Origin: an uncultured Clostridia bacterium | GTDB taxonomy: Bacteria; Bacillota; Clostridia; Oscillospirales; Oscillospiraceae | DNA: 64,000 bases | Assembly: GCA_947170435.1 (NCBI GenBank) | Contig: CAMVTO010000009.1 | Location: 34,814-98,813, forward strand | Direction: 5' to 3' | Shown here: positions 17,397-26,600 of the stretch, one piece after another | Layout of the letters: each line of letters begins with the position of its first letter | How positions within the stretch are numbered: position 1 is the stretch's first letter | Translations under genes and position numbers: made by a program | Notes under the pieces: model-generated | Seen by the model: the letters and a program-made list of their open reading frames with translations, nothing else | The model's database searches: none | Told to the model about the DNA's origin: nothing

Positions 17397-17425
17397 AGAT
17401 TATCACATCATTTCAGGGATTGCAA
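17397..17425 (-). promoter_or_regulatory. Sigma-A-type promoter of rpsB-tsf
   Basis: TTGCAA, a 17-base spacer and TAATCT on the minus strand. The resulting leader is GC-rich and could fold, but I do not recognise a named leader motif. Confidence 0.75.
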
Positions 17426-17441
17426 GCATATTTTTGACGAT

Positions 17442-17732
17442 TTACCATCTTTTTTTGCCGCGTCTTGGCGGCGGCGCCCCATCACCGCGGTGCGGAAACG
17501 TATGCTCGATGAGGATCACGTCGTCCCCGATGCGTTTGATGCATCGCCACGGTATGTAGTATTCCTCGCCCCGTCCCAGCAGGCCGAAGAGCTTGAGCGG
17601 CCCCGGCACGATGATCGCCGTAATCTCCCCCTCCGGGATACGCAAATCGAGGTCGCCGACGTATCCGAGCCGGCAGCCGTCGCTGATATTGATGACCTCC
17701 TTGCAGCGGAGGTCGGTGAAGCGCTGATCCAT
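17442..17732 (-). CDS. YlmC/YmxH family PRC-barrel sporulation protein
   Basis: The 96-residue protein matches YlmC/YmxH: MDQRFTDLRCKEVINISDGCRLGYVGDLDL at the start, EITAIIVPGP, and YIPWRCIKRIGDDVILIE. These PRC-barrel proteins lie beside sigG in most Clostridia and are annotated as sporulation-linked; the function is unknown. I chose ATG 17732, with GGGTGATT just upstream. MERVII at 17750 is an alternative. It is divergent from sigG. Confidence 0.85.
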   Translation of the reverse strand: MDQRFTDLRCKEVINISDGCRLGYVGDLDLRIPEGEITAIIVPGPLKLFGLLGRGEEYYIPWRCIKRIGDDVILIEHTFPHRGDGAPPPRRGKKRW

Positions 17733-17901
17733 AATAATCACCCGCTCCATCCTATGCGTACAGCAGGACGTCCGATGATATTTTCCGAGTTGGGCATGAA
17801 TTGTGCATATCCACGCAGAGGGGAGGAGCACATCGTCCCTGTTTTCCGAAAAAATCCATCGAAAGCCATCGAAAAGATAAAAATATATCCGTCTCGTCGT
17901 C

Positions 17902-17929
17902 GTATGTTTCTCTGCCACAAGGAAAAAAT
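17902..17929 (+). promoter_or_regulatory. Sigma-F/G-type promoter of sigG
   Basis: GTATG (17902-17906), a 14-base spacer and GGAAAAAAT (17921-17929) fit the forespore sigma-F/sigma-G consensus (GYATA, ~15 bases, GGnnAnAnT). The start site would fall near 17936, about 24 bases before the inferred start codon. sigG is a known sigma-F target in Bacillus. Confidence 0.7.
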
Positions 17930-17959
17930 AGAAACATCAACGACGCAGGAGGCGGTTTC

Positions 17960-18730
17960 ATTTTAGGTAAGGTTGAATTGTGCGGCGTCAACACGTCGAA
18001 GCTCCCGACGCTCTCCGCTGCGGAGATGGATGCGCTGTTCCTGCGCGCGAAGGATGGCGACGAGCAGGCGCGGGAACGTCTGGTGGAGGGCAATCTGCGG
18101 CTGGTGCTGTCCGTCATCCAGCGCTTTGCCGGGCGCGGCGAAAACGCCGACGATCTCTTTCAAGTCGGCTGCGTAGGGCTGATCAAAGCCATAGATCACT
18201 TCGACGTCAGCCAGGGGGTGCGGTTCTCCACTTACGGGGTGCCTATGATTGTGGGCGAACTGCGCAGATACCTGCGGGACAACAGCTCCATTCGCGTGTC
18301 CCGAAGCGTACGGGACACAGCGTACCGTGTCTTGCAGGCGCGGGAAAAGCTTCAGCGCGAGAGCCAGCGAGAGCCAACGGTGGAGCAGATTGCCAAGGAG
18401 CTTGACATTCCCCGCGAGGAGGTCATCATGGCAATGGATGCGGTAGTAGACCCCGTGTCCCTCTCCGAGCCTGTGTACTCCGACGGCGGCGACGCCGTCA
18501 CGGTCATGGATCAGGTGCGCGACACGAAAAACACCGACGAGGACTGGCTGGAGCGCATCGCGCTCAAGGACGCCATGGCGCGGCTCACGCCCCGCGAGCG
18601 GCGGATCCTGGCGCTGCGCTTTTCCGAGGGTAAGACCCAGATGGAGGTATCCAGCGAGATCGGCATCTCGCAGGCTCAGGTGTCACGACTGGAAAAGAAC
18701 GCCATCAAAGCCATCAAAAAACAGATCTGA
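17960..18730 (+). CDS. sigG: Sporulation sigma factor G
   Basis: Forespore-specific sigma factor. The N-terminal signature KVELCGVNTSKLP is shared by SigG orthologues. Regions 2 (NLRLVLSVIQRF, DLFQVGCVGLIKAIDHFD, FSTYGVPMIVGELRRYLRD), 3 and 4 (ISQAQVSRLEKNAIKAI) are intact. The frame has no ATG or GTG between the promoter and the conserved region. The ribosome site AGGAGG (17947-17952) lies 7 bases before an ATT at 17960; the next candidate is TTG 17978, further away. I infer ATT as the start, giving 256 residues. An in-frame ATG at 17801 lies upstream of the promoter and is not credible. Confidence 0.9.
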   Translation: MLGKVELCGVNTSKLPTLSAAEMDALFLRAKDGDEQARERLVEGNLRLVLSVIQRFAGRGENADDLFQVGCVGLIKAIDHFDVSQGVRFSTYGVPMIVGELRRYLRDNSSIRVSRSVRDTAYRVLQAREKLQRESQREPTVEQIAKELDIPREEVIMAMDAVVDPVSLSEPVYSDGGDAVTVMDQVRDTKNTDEDWLERIALKDAMARLTPRERRILALRFSEGKTQMEVSSEIGISQAQVSRLEKNAIKAIKKQI

Positions 18731-18739
18731 GCAAAAAAC

Positions 18740-18763
18740 GGCGGACAGGGAATCCTGTCCGCC
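18740..18763. terminator. Hairpin between convergent sigG and the VTC gene
   Basis: A 10-bp perfect stem (GGCGGACAGG/CCTGTCCGCC) has a 4-base loop. On the minus strand it is followed by GTTTTTT, a good terminator. On the plus side the T-run is weaker (ATGATTTT). Confidence 0.8.
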
Positions 18764-18879
18764 ATGATTTTGCCGTCGCTGATGGCTTCGTAAGTCTAAG
18801 CGGATGTTCTGATGCAGATATCCGCTGTCCGCAGCTTTCCGGCACAAGCGTCCCGCGTGTCAGGATAGGGTCGCCGCCA

Positions 18880-19608
18880 TCACGCGATGGACAGCTTCCC
18901 GATCTTAGCAGATGTATCGGTCCCGAGCACTGCCTGCTTGTAATAGGCGCCGTACTTTGAAAAGGACTCGGAAACGATATGATGCTCCGACAGCAGACGC
19001 GCCAACCACAGCGGTGCCGCGCCGGGAATCTTGATCTCCATCAGGATGCGGTCGTCTCCCAGAATGGGTTCGCCATAGTCCCCTGCCCGCAAATCTACGT
19101 TGTAATCGCGCCAGCGCAGGTTTCGATCAAAGGTGATGCGCAGCTCGTCGTTGTCGATGCCCGCGTAAGCCTCGCGGTCGTAGGCAATGTAGACGGCGGG
19201 TGTGGGATGATAAAACTGCATGAACCATTCGATCTCGTGACTGATCTGACTCCGCACAGGAGCTATACCGCCCCGAAGCCACACATCCGCCTCCTTGGCC
19301 GTCATGGTCACACGGCGCTTATAAACCACACCGTCGAACTTCTTCTTGATCTCGACGAACACAAGACCGTCGTCCCCCGGCACACCGTAGCTTCGCACAC
19401 GGAGTTTTTCCTTGTAAACCGGTTTTTCCAGCGAAGTGCGAATCAGTTCATAGTCCGCAGTGTCAAAATAGACATTGCCGATGGTATAACGCGGATGCTC
19501 GTCGGGACGCATGTGAAACGCCATCCCGAGGATCATCGCCCGGTATTGCTCCGGCGTGAGCATATATTTCTTCTCGTATCGTTTAAAACAGCTTTGAATG
19601 CCGCTCAT
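18880..19608 (-). CDS. VTC-domain protein (putative polyphosphate polymerase)
   Basis: The 242-residue protein has the VTC domain: an opening FKRYEKKYML, then NVYFDTADYELIRTS and YKEKLRVRSYG, with FVEIKKKFDGVVYKRR. It ends with ILMEIKIPGAAPLWL. These basic and acidic strands line the CYTH-like tunnel in which the yeast VTC4 domain makes polyphosphate. Bacterial members often sit with CotH or SPX-like genes; none is here. The second ATG (19608) is best spaced from AAAGGAGG. Confidence 0.87.
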   Translation of the reverse strand: MSGIQSCFKRYEKKYMLTPEQYRAMILGMAFHMRPDEHPRYTIGNVYFDTADYELIRTSLEKPVYKEKLRVRSYGVPGDDGLVFVEIKKKFDGVVYKRRVTMTAKEADVWLRGGIAPVRSQISHEIEWFMQFYHPTPAVYIAYDREAYAGIDNDELRITFDRNLRWRDYNVDLRAGDYGEPILGDDRILMEIKIPGAAPLWLARLLSEHHIVSESFSKYGAYYKQAVLGTDTSAKIGKLSIA

Positions 19609-19623
19609 CATACAGCCTCCTTT

Positions 19624-19648
19624 GGGGCGGCGACTATCCGCGCCGCCC
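19624..19648 (-). other. GC-rich hairpin just upstream of the VTC ribosome site
   Basis: On the minus strand GGGCGGCG pairs with CGCCGCCC around an 8-base loop, immediately before CAAAGGAGG. There is no T-run, so it may affect translation or RNA stability rather than terminate. Confidence 0.4.
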
Positions 19649-19756
19649 TCTGTTATCTTCTTCGGAGGCCGTATATGTTTTTTTGGGGTCGCAGATCAAA
19701 AAAGTAGCCGAATGGTATGAACGGAATCGTCAAAACGGACAACAGGCAAATGTCCC

Positions 19757-20632
19757 CTACTTATCCCGCTCCTCCATGATGGTTATCAGTTCCTGCCGCA
19801 TGGCGTCCAGCGGAGCACACTCGCCGTCCGTCCACAGCTGGATTTGACGCAACCCCTGATAGAGAGACATGTCGAGGCCGTTGATGGTCTTGCAGCCGAC
19901 CTCCTTCGCCTCACGCAGAAAGCGCGTCTCAGGCGGATTGTAAGTGGCATCAAAGCAGATGTGCTCGGGCTTGAGAAACCTTTTGTCCACGCAGGTGGAG
20001 TCCTCCTTGCCGCTCATACCGGCGCCGGTGAGATTCAGCACGATGTCGCTCTCCGCAAGGGCCTTGGCGACAGCCGCCTCATCAGCGGCGCGCACAGGAA
20101 TGCAAACACCGGGATAATACTCCTCCAGTTCCTTGCACAGCTCCTCACAGGCGGCGGAGCGGGAACAGATATAGATGCGCTTTGCGCCTTCATCCGCCAA
20201 CTCAACGCAAACGCTGCGGCCGGTGCCGCCCGCGCCGAAGGAGAACATGGTCTTGCCCTTGATGCGGCAGCCCTCCTCCTTCAGGGAGCGCAGTGCGCCG
20301 TAACCGTCGGTGTTATAGCCAACCAGGAGGCCGGCTGCCGTTTTGACGACCGTGTTGCTCGAGCCAATTTTTCTGCACAGAGGATCGAAGTCATCAAGAT
20401 ATTTCATGACCTCAACCTTGCAGGGTTTGGTGACCGCGCAGCCCTTGAAGCCCGGCATATACCGGATGCCGTTCATAATCTCACCCAGATGCTCGTTGTC
20501 CGCTTCCGTGTATAAATAGACCATGTTGCAATGCGAGGCCTCGTAGCCCGCATTCTGCATCCGCGCCGCGAAGGACTGGCCCAGCGGCTTGCCGATCAGC
20601 GTGACAAATCTTGTATTAACGTCAATTTTCAC
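19757..20632 (-). CDS. Shikimate dehydrogenase-like protein (AroE family)
   Basis: The 291-residue protein has both AroE domains. The substrate domain has the catalytic-Lys region (normally VTMPHK) as AVTKPCKVEVMKYLDD, plus GSSNTVV and YNTDGYGA. The NADP domain has FGAGGTGRSV, and NGLDMSLYQG ends it. AroE reduces 3-dehydroshikimate. The Lys-for-Met change next to the catalytic Lys and the substituted N-terminal SxS motif (GQSFAAR) suggest a paralogue possibly with another substrate. The start is GTG with AAGGAGA upstream. It sits 37 bases behind the giant surface gene with no terminator. Confidence 0.82.
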   Translation of the reverse strand: MKIDVNTRFVTLIGKPLGQSFAARMQNAGYEASHCNMVYLYTEADNEHLGEIMNGIRYMPGFKGCAVTKPCKVEVMKYLDDFDPLCRKIGSSNTVVKTAAGLLVGYNTDGYGALRSLKEEGCRIKGKTMFSFGAGGTGRSVCVELADEGAKRIYICSRSAACEELCKELEEYYPGVCIPVRAADEAAVAKALAESDIVLNLTGAGMSGKEDSTCVDKRFLKPEHICFDATYNPPETRFLREAKEVGCKTINGLDMSLYQGLRQIQLWTDGECAPLDAMRQELITIMEERDK

Positions 20633-20669
20633 AGGCTGCTCTCCTTGCTCAAGGGTTTTCTGTTTGATT

Positions 20670-23600
20670 TTACTTGACGAAATCGCGGTACAGGAAGGTC
20701 ACGATCTCTGCGCGGGTGCAGGTGTCGTTCGGCACGAACGTGTTCGCGGCATTCTTGCCGTTGGTGATGCCGTTTTTCACGGCCCAGCCGACGCTGCCCG
20801 CATACCAGGCGCTGCTGCTCACGTCCACAAACATGCTGCTGTCCGCTGCCGCGGCCTTCTCAAAGCGCGCGAGGAAAGCCACGATCTCCGCGCGGGTGCA
20901 GGTATCGTTCGGCACGAACGTGTCGTTTGCGTTCTTGCCGTTGGTAATCCCGTTGGCAACCGCCCAGGCGACAGCCTTCTCATAGAAGCTGCCCGCGGCC
21001 ACATCCTTGAACCGCGTCGTGACTGTCACATTGGGTTCACCGGCCGCACGATACAGGAACGTGACCGCCTCGGCACGGGTACAGGTATCATTGGGCTTGA
21101 ATGTGTTTGCAGCGCCCTTGCCATTGGTGATGCCCTTGCCGACTGCCCATTCGACCGCCTTCTCATAGAAGCTGCCCACGGCCACGTCAACAAACTGTGC
21201 GGCAGCCTTGGCAAAGGTCGCGCTCACCGTGACAGGAAGCTTGGCGTCCTTGGGAATCGTGAAGCTGTAGGTGCCGTCGGCGTTTTTGGCGACCTCAATG
21301 GTCTTACCGTTGGCGTCCTTGGCGGTCACAGCGCCCACCGCATAACCCGCATTCGGAGTCGCTGTCACGGTGACCTTGTCGCCCGCCTTGGCATTGGCGT
21401 TGGAGACGGTCAGCTTGCCGTTGGTGATGCCGCTCGCGACACTCACGCCGGCGACGGCAGCCGCGCCACCGCCGCCCACAGAGCCACCGCCCGTAGAACC
21501 GGTGCCGGTAACCGTGACGACGCGCGTATCCGCGTAATCAACGTCATCTTTTGTGTACGTTGCCGTGATGGTCGCGGTGCCCTCGCTCACGCCGGTCACC
21601 TTGCCAGTGCTGTTCACTGTGGCCACGCCTTCGTTGCTGCTGCTCCACACAGTCTTGCCGCCAACGGCAGGATGCTCGCCCGCATCCGTCACGCTCAGCG
21701 AAAGCTGGATGCTTTCACCAACCTTAACGCTGTTTGCGCCGCTGATCGTTACGATGTAGAGGCTCGTGAACACAAACTTGCCTTGGTTCACATCGGCATC
21801 ACCGGAGGTCATGCTCACGGAAACACCGGGGATCAGTCGGGCTTTGATGTCCGTCTGGTCAACCGTATAGTCCGCGTTTTCGTCAGCCGCTACCATCACG
21901 GTAATCCGCTTGTCGACCGTCGTCTGATCGCCAGACGTAGGCTTCTTGAACATCCGGATCGTCACGGTATTGCCCGCAGATGTCGCGTCAACCGCCGCGT
22001 CCACAGCATCCTTGAAGGTCGTGTAGTAACGGGTCTCGCCGCCGATCACCGTCGAGGCGACAGAGCTGGACTGAAGCGAAAGCTCAAACTCCGAGAAGCC
22101 GTACGGGTTGTTGAACTCGACGTAGTATGCGTTGTTCTCGCCCTTGATCTCAGGACGGTACTCATACCAAGTGCCATTATGATTGTGTTTGACGTAGATC
22201 GTCTGACCGACCGGGTTTTCGGCCAGCTTCTTCGCCATGCTGTTCGGGATGCCGATGGTCAGCAGGATGTTCTTGAGGCCCTCGATCTTCTTTGCGCCGC
22301 CCATCGGTACGCTGTTTTGCTCGGTCAGCGCTGTATTTTGGTCAACGCTCCCAACCGTCGCAACTTTCTGCACCTTCGGCTCAATGGAAACCCGGAAGCT
22401 GTCGCTCGCCGCCTCGTCATACTCCGTGACAGCGACATCCATGAAGACCTTATTGACCACGCTGATCGTGGGGCTTGCGTTGTCGCCGGCCGTAACGGTC
22501 GTATTTTCGCCGTCGGTCGCTACGGTGATCAGGCCGGCCTGCGCCAGCGCGGCAACCGCCTTATCCTTTTCCTGAGCCGCGGCAGCGTTGCTGATATCAT
22601 CGCTCGAGCCAATCGCCTTCGTCAGAGCCTCAGTCGGAATCTCAACCGCCTTCGCGGCATTCTCCAGTTCAGTTTTGGTCGTATCCGTAACGGTGATTTC
22701 GAGCGCAACTTCGGTCTCACCCGCGGCTTCGCCGCCTCTGGCGGTCAGGTTGGTCAGATCCTCGTTCGTGATATTCGCAACAAACGTCGCACTCAGCTCA
22801 ACGTCAGCATCAGGCATGGAAAAGCTGTATACAACCGCGCCCGATTCCATCTTCGTATCAACGGACGGCTTGATCGTCTGCTCGCCATCCTTGACGTTTA
22901 CCGCGACAGAGCCGATCGTATAGCCGTCGCTCGGTGTTGCGGTAAAGTATACGGCAGCGCTCTCGACCGCCTTGGCGGAAAAACCAGTGATCGAACCGTG
23001 GTTTTGTTCCGTCGCTTCGCTCACAAGAGTCGTGGTCACATTGTGCGCGGTACCGGCTTCCGCCCGGATGGTAACAGCATTGGCAGGCATTTTAAAACTG
23101 TACTTGCCGGTGCTGTCCGGCGTCAAAGTCATCCGGGAAGCTCCCTGTTCATCGCCAGTCCGAATCAGCCAGACCGACTTCAGCACGGTGTTCTGCGCCG
23201 GAGTCGCGGTAAACTCGACCGTTTCCCCGTACTCCGCCGACTGCTTGCTGCCGTCGATGGCGATCGTCGCTATCGCGCCGCTGCCGTCGGTAATTCCATA
23301 GGAGAGTTTCGCGAATGTTGCCGAAACGCTCACGTCATTCGCGGGCATTCCGAAGGAATACACGCTGTCCTTCGGCTCAAGGACGATCGGCTCGCCGCCC
23401 GCCGGAGTGTAACTCACCGTGCCAACGGTATAGCCCGCGTTGGGCTTGACCGTCAGCGTGACTGTGTCATGATGCTTCGCTGCGTGCCGGTCCGCCGTAA
23501 CGCAGCCGTTCGTGATACCGCTTGCGACACTCACGTCATAGCCCGCCTTGACAACAAAGGTGACCGCCGGGCTTGTCGCCGCCTCATAGTTATCCGTAGC

Positions 23601-26600
23601 CGCCAGCGCGAAGGTCACGCTGGTCTGGCCGATTGTCTCACCCGCAGTGACTGCGTAAGCAAAGCTGTACGCTCCACCGTCGAGCGTCTGGCGCGCGCCC
23701 TGCGCGCCGACCACTGCCATGGCTGTGTTCCCCGAGGTCGCCGTCAGCGCCGCGGCAGCAGAACTGTCAAGGTCCGCACTGACCGTGACGGTCACGGTCT
23801 CCTGTTCGCCCGCGCCATAGAGCGTAATCGTCTCGGACTTATTCGCCGAAATCGAGCGTGCGGCCTTGCTGATCGCCGCAACGGTCTCTGTCTGCTGACC
23901 CTCCGCCGCGAGCGTGTAGTTGCCCGCAGCCGCCCCTGCGAGCGTGAGATTGCTGATTGTGACCTTTTTGTTCGCGCCCGCGTTCGCGTCCGCAAACGCG
24001 CCGGTGGCGCTGACAGTCACCTTGTCCTGTCCGACCACGCCCGCGATGGCTGCACTGGTATAGACCAGCGTCGCGGCGGCAGTGCCGTCGTAGGTTTTGT
24101 TCTCAGCGGTGATGCCGCTGACCGTGACGGGTTTCGGGTTGATCTTAGCCTGTGCGGTCTTCTGGCTCTCCTTCGCATCCAGCGTATAGTTCTTCGCAGC
24201 CGTTCCAGACAGCGTCAGGCCGGTGATGGTAACCGTCTTGGCGGCCACCTTTCCATCGCTGTACGCAACATTCGCGTCCGTGAACGCGCCGGCGGCGCCG
24301 GTGATCTGCAGATTCGCCTTGTCACTCTCAATGACGCCGTCGTAACCCGGATTGGTCACGTTCAGTACCGCAGCGGTTGTACCGTCATAGGTCTTGTCTA
24401 CCGCGGTGATGCCGGAGGCAATCCGAATGCCCTTCTGCGCGATTTCAAAGTCCGCGGTCTTGGTTCCCGTATAGTTGCCAGCGCCGGTGATGGTCACGGT
24501 ATAGGTGCCGGCGTCCGTCGGCTCGGCGGCAGAATAGGACACGGTATAATCGGTGTCTTTGATAAGCGTCTTGTCGGCGTTTTGCACCTTGATCGCGCTG
24601 TCCGTCACCACCGGTGCGGGCTTGTATGCCGTCTTGTCATAGGTGTGGGCGGCAATCGTCGCAATCGTCACACCGCTGATGGCCTTTGGCACGATCCTGA
24701 ACGTCTTGGTACTCGTCTCGCTGCCCACGTTGGCAAGATCGTAGTTTCCGCTCGTCGCGGTGATCGTCACGGAGCCGGTCTTCGTACCCGTGCTGACGTT
24801 GACGTTATCGACCTGATCGCCATTTGCGGTAGAGACGATCGTGTAGTCCGTTCCCTTCGCCAGCGTGCTCACCGCACCGTTGATGGTCGCCGTCACAGTA
24901 ACCTCGGGGAGAATCGTCGCACCGGTGTAGGTCTGATCGGCGATGTCCGCGATCACGGGTACGATGGTCGCCTTGCTGATTGTCGCAGTGGTCTCGGTCT
25001 GCTGGCCCTCCGCCGCGAGTGTATAGTTGCCCGCGGCAGGGCCGTTGAGCGCGATGTTGCTGATGGTAACCTTCTTGGCGGTCACCTTGCCATCGCTGTA
25101 CGCAACATTCGCGTCCGCGAACGCGCCGGCGGCGCTGACGGTCACCTGATCCTGCCCGACCACGCCCGCGATCGTTGCGTTGGTATAGACCAGCGTGGCA
25201 GCAGTCGTGCCGTCCCAGGTCTTATCCTCGGCAGTAATGCCGCTGACGGTGACCTCCTTTGCGGCAATGGCTGCCGCAGCTTCGGTCTGCTGGCCGCTCT
25301 GAGCAAGCGTGTAGTTGCCTGCGTCGGCACCGTCGAGCGCGAGATTGCTGATCGTGACCTGCTTGCTTGCGCCCGCGTTCGCGTCCGCAAACGCGCCGGC
25401 GGCGCTGACGGTCACCTTGTCCTGACCGACCACGCCCGCGATGGCTGCGTTGGTATAGACCAGCGTCGCGGCGGCAGTGCCGTCGTAGGTTTTATTCTCA
25501 GCGGTGATGCCGCTGACCGTGACGGGTTTCTTGCTGATCGTCCACTCCACAGGCGCCGCCGCGGTCTCGCTCAGCGCATAGTTGCTCAGTGCCGCAGTCG
25601 CGCCCGCTTCGCCCGCAGCAAGCACCGGTGTGATGGTATAAGTGCCGGCATTCTTCGGCGCACCGTCAAGACTGTCCTTGCCCGCCTGATAGGAAAGCTG
25701 AACCGTCAGTCCGCTTTCCTTCCCGGCATAGCCACTGAGCGTCGGCGTCGGTGCGATCGCCTGCCCGTTGTAGGTCGAGCCGAGCTCGCCCCATGTCAGC
25801 GTGAGCTCCTTCGGCGCGATGCTGACACCCGTAACCGTCGCAACATCAAACGTGCCGAAGGCCGCGTCATCGCCCGACGCAACAAACTGAACCGTGAAGC
25901 CATTGCTCTTGCCCGCGGCCGGCATCGTGTCCGCTTCCTTGATGACGAACTGACCGCTGAGCTGTCTGGGCGTGCCCGTATTGATCCACGCGCTGAGATC
26001 ACTCTGCAGCGTCGCGATATCCGACCACGCGTTGCCGTAGACCTGCTTGGCCGCGTTGAGTGTCGCGACGTTCGCCGTGCTCACTTCCTGCCCGGCGGCA
26101 TAATCATTGCCAAGCTTAAACTCGACTGTCTTCGCCGTGACCGCCACCGTACCGGTGACAGGCGTTGCCGCGTAGTTTGCGGCGTCCGGCGCGAACTGCC
26201 AGTCGAAGGAAATCTCCTCATTCGCCGCCACTGCCGCCAGTGCCTTGCCAAAGTCGTTCGCCGCGGCATCCCATACCACATACTCGCTGTTCGCGCCGTG
26301 CGGCCTGTACTTGAAGGTGCCCGCGACATCGTCGTTGGTCACCGTGTCCTTGAGTGTCGCCGGTGCGGAGAAACTCGTTGCGCCCTGAACCACCGTCGCA
26401 GTCGAGAAGGCGTTTTCGGCAACCGCAAGGGCCTTCGCGGCAATCGTCACGGAACCGATCGCGGTAGCCGCCATGTCTGCATAGTGCGCGTCGTCGCTCA
26501 CGCTTGCAAAGACATAGTATGTACCGGCATCAACCGCATTTGTGAGATCCTCCTTGCTGTTCTCCGCCGCGCGCACTGAGACGGTGTGGCTGATCGTAAC

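Noticed and set aside
17801..17959. ATG 17801 as the sigG start
   Set aside because: It would add 53 residues with no similarity to SigG and lies upstream of the sigma-F-type promoter and the AGGAGG site.
20589..26579. 1996-codon plus-strand open frame
   Set aside because: It is antisense to the giant SLH protein, which has a signal peptide and clear domains. GC-rich codon bias removes stops from the opposite strand. The antisense protein is Arg/His-rich and has no domains.
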